Origin: Cristatella mucedo
Lineage: Eukaryota; Bryozoa; Phylactolaemata; Cristatellidae
Direction: 5' to 3'
DNA length: 64,000 bases
Assembly: GCA_009760855.2 (NCBI GenBank)
Contig: WPIO01000038.1
Span: forward strand, 778,501 to 842,500
This document shows positions 21,600-30,869 of this stretch, piece by piece (the first letter of the stretch is position 1; each line of letters starts with the position of its first letter). The translations under genes were made by a program, and so were the position numbers. The notes under the pieces are model-generated. The model was not told the origin of the DNA. It saw nothing but the letters and a program-made list of their open reading frames with translations, and did not search any database.

Positions 21600-23480
21600 C
21601 GCTCTCACGGAAGTCAACGGAAATTGGTTGCAGCGTCCCGGGCCAACACCTCTGCACTCCACAGCACAGTGAAAGAAGTTCTTTCCGAAAAGCTCCCTTT
21701 TTTATTGCATATGACAGTGCACTGCGAATATGTACCCATACAATTTCCCTTGCATTGGCACGGCCGTTCTCGTGCATAACGCTGCAATCGACCGCGATAG
21801 CCCGAGCCAATAACCCAATCCACTCATATCTACCGATAAAGACTAGAAATAGATTGCTCCGAGGCTCAGGTTTTCATTGCGTGTTAAAGCGCACTGTGCT
21901 GTGTGCACACCAAAATAAAAATAAATTGCGCATCCACCCCCTCTAGTAATGTGCGACAATCGCCCGAAATGATCTGGGGAATTACTGCAATCCACTCTAA
22001 TCCATTGCAAATTATTCTCAAATCGCCAACGTGAAGCTCTAATTTACATTTCACGTGAGACTAGACTCAAGTTCAACGTGCACCCACAAAATTTCACGCG
22101 TTCTTATGCAATTTAATGGAATGTAATGTAATGTATCTCCGTCAGTAACTCCACAAAGTCATAAAGACCGTGTGGGTGTTACGCAGGAGAGTTTTGTCTA
22201 GCGCACTCACAGCCTAAGTGGCTTTCGGTACGCATTTGGTAGCCAACAGACTTCGTCTCACGCAACAAAGGGAAAGTGGGAAGCATAGCAGAGTCAGGAG
22301 AGCAGTTGAGGTAGTGAGTAGCATGGAAGTAGCAGCTCAGGACCTCTCAAAAGGATGAGCCATAGTTGGCAGTAGGAGAGTAGTTGTCGTTGCGTAAGAA
22401 TTGTGGAAGCGAGTTCCACAGTCTAGGACCTGCAGAGCTAAAGCTTCTGTCGCCAACGGTCTTTAAGCAAAGGAATGGAACAGCTAATTTATTGTCCACA
22501 CAAGACCTGAAGGCGCGAACAGGCTGAAACTGATGCAGCAGTTCAGCTTAGTATGGAGGAGCCTTGTGTGGCGGGCCTTGTGGGTCAGCGTGTGCACTGC
22601 AGTCGACTGCAGCGGCCCGGTTCCACACCACAAAACTACCAGAACGCGTACGCTGGAAGCTTTAATTATGATTGCACGCTGCTCCACTCTTCGTTTATTG
22701 CCTACTTGCACAATTTTGCTATTTTTGCCGCGACCATTCTGCAGCAATGCACTGCAATCAACTGCAGTGGCCCGGGCCAATACCACAATCTACAGCAATC
22801 CGTGGCAAAATTCCCCGAAATTGATTTCTCAATGTTCCAATTTTGAATGCATATATGACAAGGCAAACTGTCTAAGTGCAACCACATCATTTTAACCAAT
22901 TGCGCTCTTAAAAATCTCGGGAAATCTGAGGCAATGGTTTGGCTCGAAGCAGCAATCCACTACAATCCGTGGCAAATCGACCACAAATTGGCTGTTCGAA
23001 GCTTCAATTTTCATTGCATTTGATATTTTATTATGTTAAAATTGAAACGGTAGAATTTTCAAGCTATTTTGCTCATTAATCGTCAACAACGCATGGCAAT
23101 TGACAGCCATGAGAGGAGACAATATCACATTCCTTAGGCAAATGGACGAGAAATCGGCTGCACGAAGCTCCAATTCTCATTTCACGTAATCTCATCTCGC
23201 TGCTCATGCACATCACTCACACACAATCACATACTATCAACCCAGGCTGTGTGCTTTGAATCTCGGGCAATGCATAGACGGCAATGGCTTGGGCAAATAC
23301 GGCATTCTATTTTGATATATCGCATATCGTCAGAAAGTAGCTGGGCCTAGATCAAATTTTGTGTGTGTATCATTGCGCACTGCTTCACGTAATTTCAACG
23401 AGTGGCGCACTTACTATTGCGAGCAATGAATGGCAATCGACAGCAATGGCTGTGCTCCTTTTTCGTCGCCACCGGCGGCC
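21600..23480. repeat. Degenerate satellite-like module
   Basis: Two motif blocks recur many times in the same orientation. Block one resembles GCAATCGACNGCAATGGCCC followed by GGGCCAATACCRCAATCCAC (clear at 21630, 21783, 22590, 22755; weaker at 21965, 22940, 23095, 23270, 23420). Block two resembles GAAGCTYYAATTYTCATTKC (22032, 22656, 22998, 23160). Spacing is irregular and a LINE family 2 end is inserted at 22134-22590. I read it as an old, decayed tandem repeat. No gene is visible. Confidence 0.55.
22134..22590 (-). mobile_element. LINE family 2, 3' end
   Basis: On the minus strand it encodes GDRSFSSAGPRLWNSLPQF, the CR1/L2-type C-terminus, followed by a 3' UTR ending in ACATTACATTACATT at the left edge. 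It matches 690-1166 and 58962-59175 over several hundred bases. 5'-truncated. Confidence 0.75.
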
Positions 23481-23892
23481 GTCATTTCCGGTCGCATCCG
23501 TCGCTCACTTCAGTCCAACAGCAGCCGTCAGCAGGTGAGCGTGCAGAAGCCATCTGCTGCGTGGAGAAAGTCCTCACCAAGGCCTCCCTAAGCTTGGCCG
23601 ATCACTCTTGAAGTCTTCGATAGCATGCACGAGTATGGACGGAGGGCAATTCCTTTCAGGAAGACTTTTGTGAAAGAGGCAGATACCTGTGCCACTAACT
23701 GACGGATCGACGCCGCGCATAGTTTTATAATCCGCTCCGAGTCCAGCAACCAACTTGCCAAGTCATCGCCGACGCGAAAGTGTCGCATTGTAACCGCATT
23801 GCAGCAGTAGGTCAGCCGAAAAGTAAGAGTAGAAAGAATTGAGCCGACACACGCACGGTGAACTCGAGCGAACTCTCTTTCTGTATCTACCA

Positions 23893-24015
23893 CCCTGGTT
23901 TGGCCTAGGGTTAAGTTGCTTAATTGCAACGACCAAGTTCGCGGGGTCGAGCCAAGCGGTAGATGTAAAGTACCAGGATATAAACTAACATTTTTTATGG
24001 CGCTATACAAGTGAG
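23893..24015 (+). mobile_element. SINE B-like, diverged
   Basis: CTGGTTTGGCCTAGGGTTAA, a B-box-like GGGGTCGAGCC, then GTAAAGTACCAGGATATAAA and TTTTTATGGCGCTATACAAG repeat the head-B box-hairpin-tail plan of SINE B with many substitutions. No gene is seen in 24016-24637, where a frame at 24011-24235 lacks any recognisable domain. Confidence 0.5.
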
Positions 24016-24637
24016 ATGTTTTTGTATCTCTCTCTTTGAGAACGATGTGGCGTTATTTAGTCCACATGAAGTTATTGCCCTGTGTCCCTCTTCCGACTCT
24101 TTCCTGTCACTCTTTCCTGTCTTTCTCTGTCGGGAAAAGCGCTCCGGTATTTCTAAATTTACTTGGTCAGAATTGACTTTGGTTAGGTTCTCAAGTTCGC
24201 ACAACCTCGTCTCCTCCTGGAAGCTATGCAAGTAGTTGCTCGGATATTGCGGCACTTGCATTGAGCCCAATTCACTCGCCGTAAATACTCGCTGTTGCTC
24301 GTAGCGACGTCGCGAACTCTGAAAATTAAATAGTCATAATCAAGGAAGAAATGGAGCTCCGGTAAGGAACTCGGCTAAAGTTTTTAACGAAATATCATCG
24401 ATCTTTCCTTGGAAAATTTTTGTGTTCGCTTACTCGCCATCTTTAGCTTACTTTCTTATTTGCGCTTTTATGTTATCAATAACATACTTGCGTGCCCGGC
24501 AAAGTCTCAGCTTTCTTGAGCATCTTACAAGACACGAACATCTTTGTACTTCGTCCGCAGCTCCGACCGGAAACGCTCGGAGGGAAATTAGCACCTTTCG
24601 CTCGTCAGCTAGCTCGTCGTACGCGCCCGTGACCTTG

Positions 24638-25150
24638 CTTATAATAATAATAATAATGATAATGTACTTGATAAAGCGCCCTCAGAGAACTTAATCTCTT
24701 TCTAGGCGCTTTACATTTGCTGCAAAGGGAAATGCAATTAAATGGTAAGTAAAATCATGCTTGAAAAACAAACAAAATGAATAACATGGTTAGGGGTGAC
24801 ATGCACAAGGTCAGCATGCAAATGTGGTTAGTGGCAGCATGCACAGTGTCAGCACGCATAAGCACGTGAAGGACGAATCACAGGGATCCACTAAATGCTG
24901 TCCTAAATAGGTGTGTTTTTAGGTTCCTTTTAAATGTGGTCAGGTCAGGGGATGTTCTGACGCAGATCTGGAGGGAGTTCCAGGCTTTGGGAGCATACGA
25001 ACTAAATGCACGGTCTCCAAAGGATTTGAGGTTTGTACGAGGTATTTCTAGACTGTTGGATTCCGAAAAGCGGGTGGTACGATGCTTGGCCTGATGGGGG
25101 AGTATGTCGGAGAGATAGGCTGGAGCCATAGAATGAAGGGACCTAAAAGG
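24638..25150 (-). mobile_element. LINE family 1, 3' end
   Basis: Minus-strand copy with (ATT)n, hairpin, 3' UTR and the last 80 codons of the ORF, including APAYLSDILPHQAKHRTTRF, then PRTNLKSFGDRAFSSYAPKA and WNSLQICVRTSPDLTTFKRN, with the terminal HLFRTAFSGSL. It is one of the better preserved 3' ends and serves as the reference for other fragments here. Confidence 0.88.
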
Positions 25151-26179
25151 CTTGGCAGTTGATCTGTTTTGGTCTTCAATATCATTTTACAGTTTATTTT
25201 ATTTAATGTATTCGCGTTGGAGATAATCCAGTCGCTATTGATACGAGACGGCCGCGCACAAGCAGCGTCGCTGTCGGAAAGTTGCTAGGGACGCGGCAAG
25301 AGCGTCTTTCTCAGCGCTCAGCGCTGGAATCAATTTTTTCTCGCGGTGTCTTATCGGAACAGTTTTACTGGCTCAGCGGCACTCACGCTGCCTAGTCAAA
25401 GCCGCCTACTTGAGGCACCCGCTTTTACTGTAGAACCCGCACGGCGACGTCTGCTGCCAGCGTCGCCGTTCGAAATCGCCATCACCATGGAGTCTAAGCA
25501 ATGGCACACCGAAAACTACTGTAAAATTCCCAAAATTTTGTAGCGTATAAATCTGTCTTTTCTTAAGATCTATGCGCGGAATCTTACCGCTGCCAGCTCT
25601 TAGCGGTATGACAGCCGGGTCAAGGAATGCCAAACATCACCATTTTGAAATGCAATGGCTGGCTGGTGCCGCCAGCTTGCGTGGGCCTTGAAAGCCAAAC
25701 GTAGCGAACAGCTGGAGGAGGACGCCGCCGCAGCAAAGGACACCGCCGTCGCCGCCGCAGCAGAGGATACCACCGTAGCAGAGGATACTGCCGCACCAGA
25801 GGATACTGCCGCACTAGAGGATACCGCCGCAGCAGAGAAAGCGCCCGGAAGTCGAAGAATTAGGGTTCGGCACGATTGTCAATCTGGGTATTCGAAGTCA
25901 TTCAGGACTGAGGATATCACGAATCCAATCAAGAAAATGAATGTGATAAAGTAATCAAATATGGCTGTCGTGGCATTTCTCTTTTGCTGAATAGGCCTAG
26001 TACTATGTACTTAAAAAGACTGTTGGCTTTCCTTCCTACGCCGATGACCCTAAGCTCTACCCTTTGACCCTTCTAAGCTTCACGCCGAATACGACTCAAT
26101 ACCTTTTAAGCCTGGATCAACGCCATTTGCACTTGAATCGCCACTAGCATTCTGAAGCTTATCAAAGGTAAGACAAACC
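25151..26179. other. No certain gene; 18-bp repeat encoding acidic tract
   Basis: The stretch includes an open frame at 25655-25954. Its middle (25725-25842) is an 18-bp minisatellite, GCAGAGGATACYGCCGCA-like, encoding EDTAAP, EDTAAL and EDTAAA repeats. Nothing else marks it as a gene. It could be an exon of an unknown gene or chance coding across a minisatellite. Confidence 0.4.
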
Positions 26180-26700
26180 AGTAGCTATGGGTAAGCCTAG
26201 TGTCACACTCAAGCTTGAAGAGCAACCTCAGGATCGGTTGATCTAGCATCACTCCAGTGACGGCTACCCTTGATCTTAGCGTGCTGTTCCTGAGTGACTC
26301 GTCATTTGATAAGCACATTGTCTGCACAGTCAAGTCGGCCAACGTTTAGCCAAGGAACCTTGTGAAATCGGGTCCAGCTTAAAATGGAGTACGACAGTCA
26401 AACTGCTCTACATTTGTGTGACGTCGCCTCTCAATTGATTGCTGCAGTTCCCTCTATTCGGGACTTTCTGGCTGCCTCATCTGCAGCAGCAGGCAGCTCT
26501 TCGTCGCAGCTTCTTCGTTGCCGCTACGTCACGCTACTTCCATTGGATATTCACTGGCTAATTATCAAGAATTGAATCACCTTGTCAGATCCTCTCTTTG
26601 GCCAACAGGTCGCTTCACATACTTGCGCCAGTCTGTCTAATCCACCTCCTTATTCCTTCAGTCACGTGCTCTCGCGACCACGTGCTCCGCGGCAGTAGCC
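26180..26700 (+). mobile_element. Old LINE relic
   Basis: ATGGGTAAGCCTAGTGTCAC encodes MGKPSV as in the LINE MGKPSVI block. Further on, SDSSFDKHIVCTVKSA mirrors SDLSLDDHISSTVKST, and LPLDIHWLIIK mirrors LADLHWLPVKQ. Heavily decayed, possibly a third LINE lineage. Confidence 0.5.
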
Positions 26701-26805
26701 AGTCGTCTCGCCACTCGTCCACCAGCTAAATTGAAATGTCTTCTGTCATTTCGGTCGTGAAGAATCGGCGTAGCGAAAATCAAAGGGGGCATAAGGAAAT
26801 GTGTG

Positions 26806-26890
26806 CTGTATAGATATCACACTCCTGGCGTGACGCGCCGCGAGGTCCGAACGAAGTGAGCGCCAGGTGGGAAACCACCAGGTGAGAAAC
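26806..26890. repeat. Short hairpin repeat, left copy
   Basis: About 85 bp sharing ATCACAYTCCTGGCGTGAC, GAACGAASTGAGC and GGTGGGAAACCRCCAGGTG with the copy at 44462-44545. Each copy is an imperfect palindrome (CCTGGCG near one end, CGCCAGG near the other), like a tiny MITE. It lies 500 bp outside the left TIR of the provirus. Confidence 0.7.
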
Positions 26891-26956
26891 TGCCCAACGA
26901 CTTGACCTTGACTTCCTATTAATAAGTGACGCCACTTTTCACAGCACTTTCGAACT

Positions 26957-27187
26957 GTTGTCGAGCTGGTTTGGTCTAGCGGTTAAGGTGCTCGCCCCGA
27001 CCAAGGTCTGACTGAGGTTGTGGGCTCGAGCTCCGAGGCATATGTGAAGCGCCTGAATAGAGATTAAAGTTCTCTTGGGGCGCTGTATAAATAAATTATA
27101 TTTTTCCCTTTGCAGCAAATGTAAAGCGCCTACAAAGAGATTAAGTTCTCTGAGGGCGCTTTATCAAGTACATTATTATTATCATTA
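26957..27187 (+). mobile_element. SINE B followed by LINE family 1 tail
   Basis: SINE B (26957-27108) has the head GCTGGTTTGGTCTAGCGGTT, B-box region GGGCTCGAGCTCC and tail GAAGCGCCTGAATAGAGATT. It runs into a LINE family 1 tail (27108-27187) with TTTGCAGCAAATGTAAAGCG and a final (ATT)n. Confidence 0.8.
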
Positions 27188-27392
27188 ACTGTTTGCTGCG
27201 ATTGAAACCTGGCTGAAATCGACAAGCTGCTATTCCGTAACAATGCTAATCCAAAAAGCTTTGGCTTCTCTCATAACCGACGTTAAATTAAAACCGGTCG
27301 TTGAGTCGCTATAGTAATTCATTTGGCCATCAATTTCTAGCCTTTTGCAGTCCTCTCGATGTCTTTTAAACACGTATCTGACCTCGAGTGAC

Positions 27393-27462
27393 CTACGTCA
27401 TTATTGTGTTTCCAGGTGGGGAATTAAATGATTCAGTCGTAATTTTACATTAAACAAAATTT
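27393..27462 (+). repeat. Provirus left terminal inverted repeat
   Basis: CTACGTCATTATTGTGTTTC, then CAGGTGGGGAATTAAATGAT and TCAGTCGTAATTTTACATTA. The reverse complement of 44385-44456 matches with only scattered differences (for example GTGGGG/GTGAGG, CGTAATTTTACATTA/AGTAATTTTATATTA). Similarity fades after ACAAAA.TTT. No clear 6-bp direct repeat flanks the pair. Confidence 0.88.
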
Positions 27463-27566
27463 GTTACATAGTACTACAGAGAATTGTTGCAGAATCGCGT
27501 GTTCACTTCCTGCTGAAGTTGAAAGGTTTAAAAGTTGTAGAGGATGCATTGTCTAGTAGGAGGGCT

Positions 27567-27652
27567 GTAATAATAATAATAATGCACTTGATAAAGCGCC
27601 CTCAGAGAACTCAATCTCTCTCTAGGCGCTTTACATTAGCTGCAAAGGGAAT
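27567..27652 (-). mobile_element. LINE family 1 tail
   Basis: (ATT)n, hairpin with TCTCTCTCTAGGCGCTTTAC and TGCAAAGGGAA in minus orientation. It is inserted between the left TIR and the first viral ORF. Confidence 0.85.
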
Positions 27653-27689
27653 GTTGGGGCTTGTTTAGTTTCCTGTTCGCTTGCTAGAG

Positions 27690-28620
27690 ACTTATTGAAG
27701 GTTAAGTGCAGTATCAGAATTAAAAAAGGATTTAGTATATGGGAAAGTAAGAAGTAAGCTTCTACTCATTTTTTGTTGAATACTAATGCTGAAATCGTTT
27801 ACCTGGGTACTAGAATTTTACTTAATGTTAGTCCTGATCCCGTTCTAGTGACTATGCAATTTATGTCAGAGTTAGTTCACGACCTTCCTATTGGATTTGA
27901 ACTTACTGATGATAAAATTTCATATTGATTTAGAAAGCACCACATTTGCTTCTAACATACGTGAGTGTAATGGGCCACAAACTTTTGCTAAACAGGATTA
28001 CGATATTCTGTAAAAAAAACAAGGAAATAAATTTTAACATTATATAGGAGATGGAAAAACCACAGAATGTAAAACTCTTTGCCCTGAAACAATCTAACAC
28101 TTATCAACTTACTGAAAATATATAAATTCTCTGATATTCCTACAGAAGTTATAGATGCAAAGTTAATTACTGCTTTTGGCTATACGAGTTATATGAATGC
28201 AATAGATAAAGGATTATTTGGACACTATGTTTGAGAATAATCTTCGATCACTAAATTTAAGTCATACTAAACAAAAAAATTCCTACAGTACAAAAAATGA
28301 AATACTGAAGAAGATCATAGAATTGCAAAACTAGTTATTGTCAGTGTTCCAAAATATAAACTATATAAAATGTTATTTCCTGATATTCAGATTAAAAATC
28401 TTCCTCAAAGTATTTAAAAAGCTATAGTGCTACTCTTCATGAAGGATATCAAACTGCTTCTACAGACTTGTCACTTCAAATAATGCTTAAAAGTTGGGCA
28501 ATCTCTTTGTATAAAGACCAAAAGGCGAATAAGTAGAAGAGAAAATATGAGGATGGCATTGAAAGAGTTGAAAAAGAATCGACAGGAGCCTTTTCTGCTT
28601 ACCTCCGTTAGGTCTTGCTA
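27690..28620 (+). pseudogene. Unidentified viral ORF remnants, plus strand
   Basis: AT-rich coding-like DNA in which peptide runs continue from frame to frame: NTNAEIVYLGTRILLNVSPD and MSELVHDLPIGFELTDDKIS, then DLESTTFASNIRECNGPQTF, then IPTEVIDAKLITAFGYTSYM and finally QTASTDLSLQIMLKSW and KRKYEDGIERVEKESTGAF with a basic end. I do not recognise the family. It lies between the left TIR and the integrase and runs opposite to all other viral genes. In Polintons this position can carry accessory or structural genes, so a lost structural protein is possible. Confidence 0.45.
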
Positions 28621-28703
28621 TTCTTTTTGTTATACATTGTTTTCTTATATATTTTTATGATCTTATTTGAATAAAATAAATATTTTTCATAGTATAAAAA
28701 GAA

Positions 28704-29025
28704 ATGGATTACATTCTAATGGAAAAAATAACGAATCCCAATCTCATACTAGCATCCCCTTCAACCAGGCAAAGATATCAGGAATATTATAAAGACTTAA
28801 ATTAAGAGGACATTCACGTGGACATTTTAAAATCTATTATTTACACAGCAGCCCTTTATAAATAATACTCAAATTCAAATAACAAACCTGCTAAAATCCC
28901 ATCTAAAAGTTCTGGGGGAATGCAAGAAGTGGAAAGAAAAATTAAAATTTTTATAGAATGGCAGATCTCAGGAAAAAATATGCTAACCAACGATATGAAG
29001 ACTTTGCAGGATATATCATTCCAGA
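28704..29025 (+). pseudogene. Small unidentified plus-strand ORFs
   Basis: A short frame begins MDYILMEKITNPNLILASPS and continues RQRYQEYYKDLN to a stop. A second at about 28959 reads MADLRKKYANQRYEDFAGYI and ends IPE. Both use the same AT-rich codons as the provirus. Function unknown. They abut the broken end of the integrase on the opposite strand. Confidence 0.35.
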
Positions 29026-29029
29026 GTAA

Positions 29030-29350
29030 GAGCCTGCCTTACAACATTCTCTTTACTAGTCGCTTCCCTTATACGTGTTCCATGTCTTTAAATCGCTTTC
29101 TTGAATTCTCTTTTGAATTCTGATCCAGGATCTACTGTTATCTTTTTTGGCCCTTCTAAGGAACCCTCGAGTAGATATCAAATATTGTTTGTACTACTCT
29201 TTTTGATGACTTCCTTTTCAAATGGTCTTGAGTCTTTACATCTACTACCAACATCTATCAAACTTAATGCATATTTATATCATCTAACCGTTGGCATATA
29301 CAATATATCTGCTTGATGACTTTTATTAGGTACTTCTACATCAAGAACCC
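29030..29350 (-). pseudogene. Retroviral-type (rve) integrase remnant
   Basis: Minus strand, with stops. HQADILYMP (29292-29318) carries the first catalytic Asp. After it come KYALSLIDVGSRCKDSRPFE and VDPGSEFK (29112-29135) with the second Asp. The run QADLLYM..YKYAL.VVDVASRYKE..VDPG.EF is the hallmark of Polinton/Maverick integrases. The frame dies after KENVVRQA, just before the expected VERFN-type motif with the catalytic Glu, and the DNA beyond reads on the other strand. So the C-terminal third is lost by deletion or rearrangement. The intact enzyme would join element ends to host DNA and make short target duplications. Confidence 0.82.
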
Positions 29351-29573
29351 ATTGGGAATTTATTTAGGCCTAGGTTTAAATATCTGGCTTACATCAGTTC
29401 TTGGATCGTACTTTCCTTCTTTTTTCTCCGTTTTAAAGTTAAAAATGACATTCTAAAGTAATGGAAGAATTTCGTTCAAAGTTTTCCAAGACTCTATAAA
29501 AACTTGAACTACTCGAAACCCATCATGCTGCCTGCATGAAAACAACCAAGAGACTTAATTCGCGTGACAAAAT

Positions 29574-30205
29574 CTACAAAAGTCGTCTGCGAGGACTGTA
29601 GGCGTGGTTTCTTGGGAGTTCGAGTAAGTCAATGCTATGGCAAATCCATTCATGTTTAGATCCCCAGTCATTGATTCTCCGGATTTTGTTTACGTAATTA
29701 CTTAACTGAATAACATTGAAAGCATCTCCAGGATTAACTCCTAGCCCAAGGTTAACGACAGCAAGTCCTTTGAAATCAGTAGTTCCAGAATCTAATGCCG
29801 AGAAATTGGAATCTGCATATGACTCTGCGACAGCACCTAAAGAATTCACGGGATCACTAAGGTTAATTATTGAGTTTCCGTTTGCATATGTCAGACAAAA
29901 GATAACCACTCGACTTTGTAACAAAACCACTAAGGTCTACTCTTCAATTCATCTATATACCCTTATACTAAAACATTTGACTTACTTAATGCTGTTTTTT
30001 TTTGTAACAAAACCACTAAGGTCTACTCTTCAATTCATCTATATACTCTTATACTAAAACATTTGACTTACTTAATGATGTTTTTACTACAGATACTATC
30101 CTTGAAATCGTATCAGGATCCTGTTCTATAACTACTTGTATCAAATATCTTCTGATTTAATACTTCACGTTATATCCAGAACCTGTCTTATTATTAAATT
30201 TTCCA
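29574..30205 (-). pseudogene. Fibre-like viral protein remnant
   Basis: The open stretch 29574-29930 contains two copies of a repeat: SIINLSDPVNSLGAVAESYA and, about 33 residues later, GLAVVNLGLGVNPGDAFNVI leading into LSNYVN. The pattern INLSDPVN..DAvtk.YvD is typical of shaft repeats in trimeric phage and virus fibres. Upstream, across an 86-bp duplication, further diverged repeats (SKSNVLV, YIDELKS) can be read with stops. A start near 30205 (MENLIIRQ) is possible. Its role would be host attachment. It sits between exonuclease and integrase. Confidence 0.55.
29915..30086. repeat. 86-bp tandem duplication in fibre gene
   Basis: 29915-30000 and 30001-30086 differ at only a few positions (TTTGTAACAAAACCACTAAG...). 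The length is not a multiple of three, so the duplication itself breaks the reading frame. Confidence 0.9.
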
Positions 30206-30215
30206 TGTTTAAGTC

Positions 30216-30865
30216 TCACCCGAAATCAAAATACTGTTCTTTTTCTAACAAAGACATAAACAGTGCATTTTCAATCGGTATGTCAACCTCAATGTTATCT
30301 GGTAACCTAAAATTTCCTGCAGGTAAAAAGTAAGTATGATTTATTTCACATGTTAATCCAGGCATAGAAATTTCAAAATTTCAAACTCTGAGTAATAACG
30401 CTCTGGTAAACCTATCACATGTAACCCAAGTAAACATTGTGCATGATACTGCCTAGATATAATACCAGAAATAATGCTTCTGCTCCAAGGACATTGTATC
30501 TCAACTAAAGTATTCTGATTTATTACTCCATCAGGAGAACATCTGTAAACCCCATGCTTGTTAAAGCAATCATTAGAGCATTCTTATTTGGTACCAAGTT
30601 TCATTTCTAGAAACTTTTCAACAATTGGCTCACAGACTTTTCCAAAGACCATCGGAGCAAATATTAGGGTACTACTGTTCGGTGTGTCTTTTTTAGTTCT
30701 CTCTCTCTGCTATTTTATCAGTTTCCGTATCCCTCTGATCATCAAACAGCATTTATTTCTAAGCCCTGAATACACTTCTGATCCACCAATGTTTACTATC
30801 ACTGACCTTCTCCACTCATCAGATCCCTGTACAAATCCCATTTTCTCCGTGATATGCTAATGCAT
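30216..30865 (-). pseudogene. YqaJ-type (lambda-exonuclease-like) viral recombinase remnant
   Basis: Starts near MGFVQGSDEWRRSV, continues IGGSEVYSGLRN, then FAPMVFGKVCEPIVEKFLEM, then YRCSPDGVINQNTLVEIQCP (30485-30538), then YHAQCLLGLHVIGLPE, and ends EKEQYFDFG at a stop. This is the YqaJ/alkaline-exonuclease order: QGS.EW..R...IGGSE, FG...EP, SPDG...EIKCP and YYAQ.Q. The catalytic Lys of EIK is Gln here, so even without the stops it would be doubtful as a nuclease. Related proteins act as 5'-3' exonucleases in viral recombination. It directly follows the capsid gene. Such an enzyme is not part of the usual Polinton core set. Confidence 0.72.
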
Positions 30866-30869
30866 AAAT

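Noticed and set aside
25655-25954. 99-codon frame with EDTAAx repeats as a gene
   Set aside because: The coding appearance comes from an 18-bp minisatellite; no splice-supported model or family match.
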